DNA from: Hevea brasiliensis
Taxonomy: Eukaryota; Streptophyta; Magnoliopsida; Malpighiales; Euphorbiaceae
Direction: 5' to 3'
DNA length: 64,000 nt
Assembly: GCF_030052815.1 (NCBI RefSeq)
Contig: NC_079493.1
Span: 120,553,132-120,617,131 of the forward strand
Below are positions 63,931 to 64,000 of the stretch, piece by piece. Under the pieces are notes generated by a model. That model was given only the letters and a program-made list of their open reading frames with translations. It searched no databases and was not told the origin of the DNA. Both the position numbers and the translations under genes were made by a program. Each line of letters starts with the position of its first letter. The stretch's first letter is position 1.

Positions 63931-64000
63931 ACAACTAATTAAACACTTTAATTAGTCAAAGAATAGGCCTTAGATCATACAACAATTGCAGAATTAAAAG

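Larger units (their letters stand above)
56800..64000 (-). mobile_element. C4: Ty1/copia element, 5' part beyond window
   Basis: Minus-strand element with a long 3' LTR (56800-58888), purine tract GCTAGTGGGAGAT next to it, then RNase H, RT, integrase, gag in reverse order and a leader of at least 1.6 kb. The 5' LTR and primer site are to the right of the window. Coding parts are broken. Confidence 0.9.

Overview
The window is AT-rich plant nuclear DNA, probably from a eudicot; I cannot name the species. Almost all of it is LTR retrotransposons stacked inside one another. The only host genes I recognise are broken receptor-like kinase exons on the minus strand. No CRISPR arrays, rRNA or tRNA genes were seen. 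Labels used here: G1 to G4 are Ty3/gypsy families of the Athila/Tat type (tRNA-Asp-type primer sites, no chromodomain), and C1 to C5 and Cf are Ty1/copia copies. LAYOUT. 1-1098 is a G4 LTR fragment. 1111-2179 is a copia-type LTR with leader (C5, minus). 2931-2981 is half of a kinase exon. 2982-32166 is G1-out (minus), inserted in that exon and itself interrupted by G1-in (plus, 4561-19152), a copy of the same family that landed 5 bp from the end of the G1-out LTR. 32167-32270 is the other half of the kinase exon. 32347-36893 is C1 (minus), sitting in a kinase intron with perfect 5-bp target duplications. 36920-40059 holds LINE 3' ends, two further exons of the same kinase and the last exons of a second, tandem kinase. 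40158-40765 is a copia LTR plus gag start (Cf), cut by C3 (plus; LTR from about 40766), whose LTR is cut by C2 (plus, 41302-46190) and whose gag is cut by G2 (minus, 47929-54548). G3 (plus, from about 54554) follows and its gag is cut by C4 (minus, 56800 to beyond the window). HOW THE PARTS WORK. G1 is a 14.6-kb element: LTR, primer site, gag, protease, RT, RNase H, integrase, then about 2 kb of non-coding DNA with a 73-bp-period dyad array, then a third ORF related to the plant 'putative transposon protein' family near Athila ORFs, then a non-coding tail with three polypurine-like motifs, then the LTR. G1-out is nearly intact at the coding level; G1-in is heavily frameshifted. MOST NOTABLE. 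(1) The two G1 copies form a 13-kb inverted repeat and, at their LTR-LTR junction, a 1.58-kb-arm palindrome with a 5-bp loop; the DNA around that palindrome shows homopolymer-shortening differences that look like assembly error. (2) Four different gypsy LTR families here each carry a different short dyad just upstream of the LTR TATA box; G1 has also amplified its dyad into an internal array before the third ORF, where G1-out has a second TATA-like box. (3) An unrelated copia leader at the right edge carries the same 7-3-7 dyad architecture with another sequence. None of this has been tested beyond reading the sequence.
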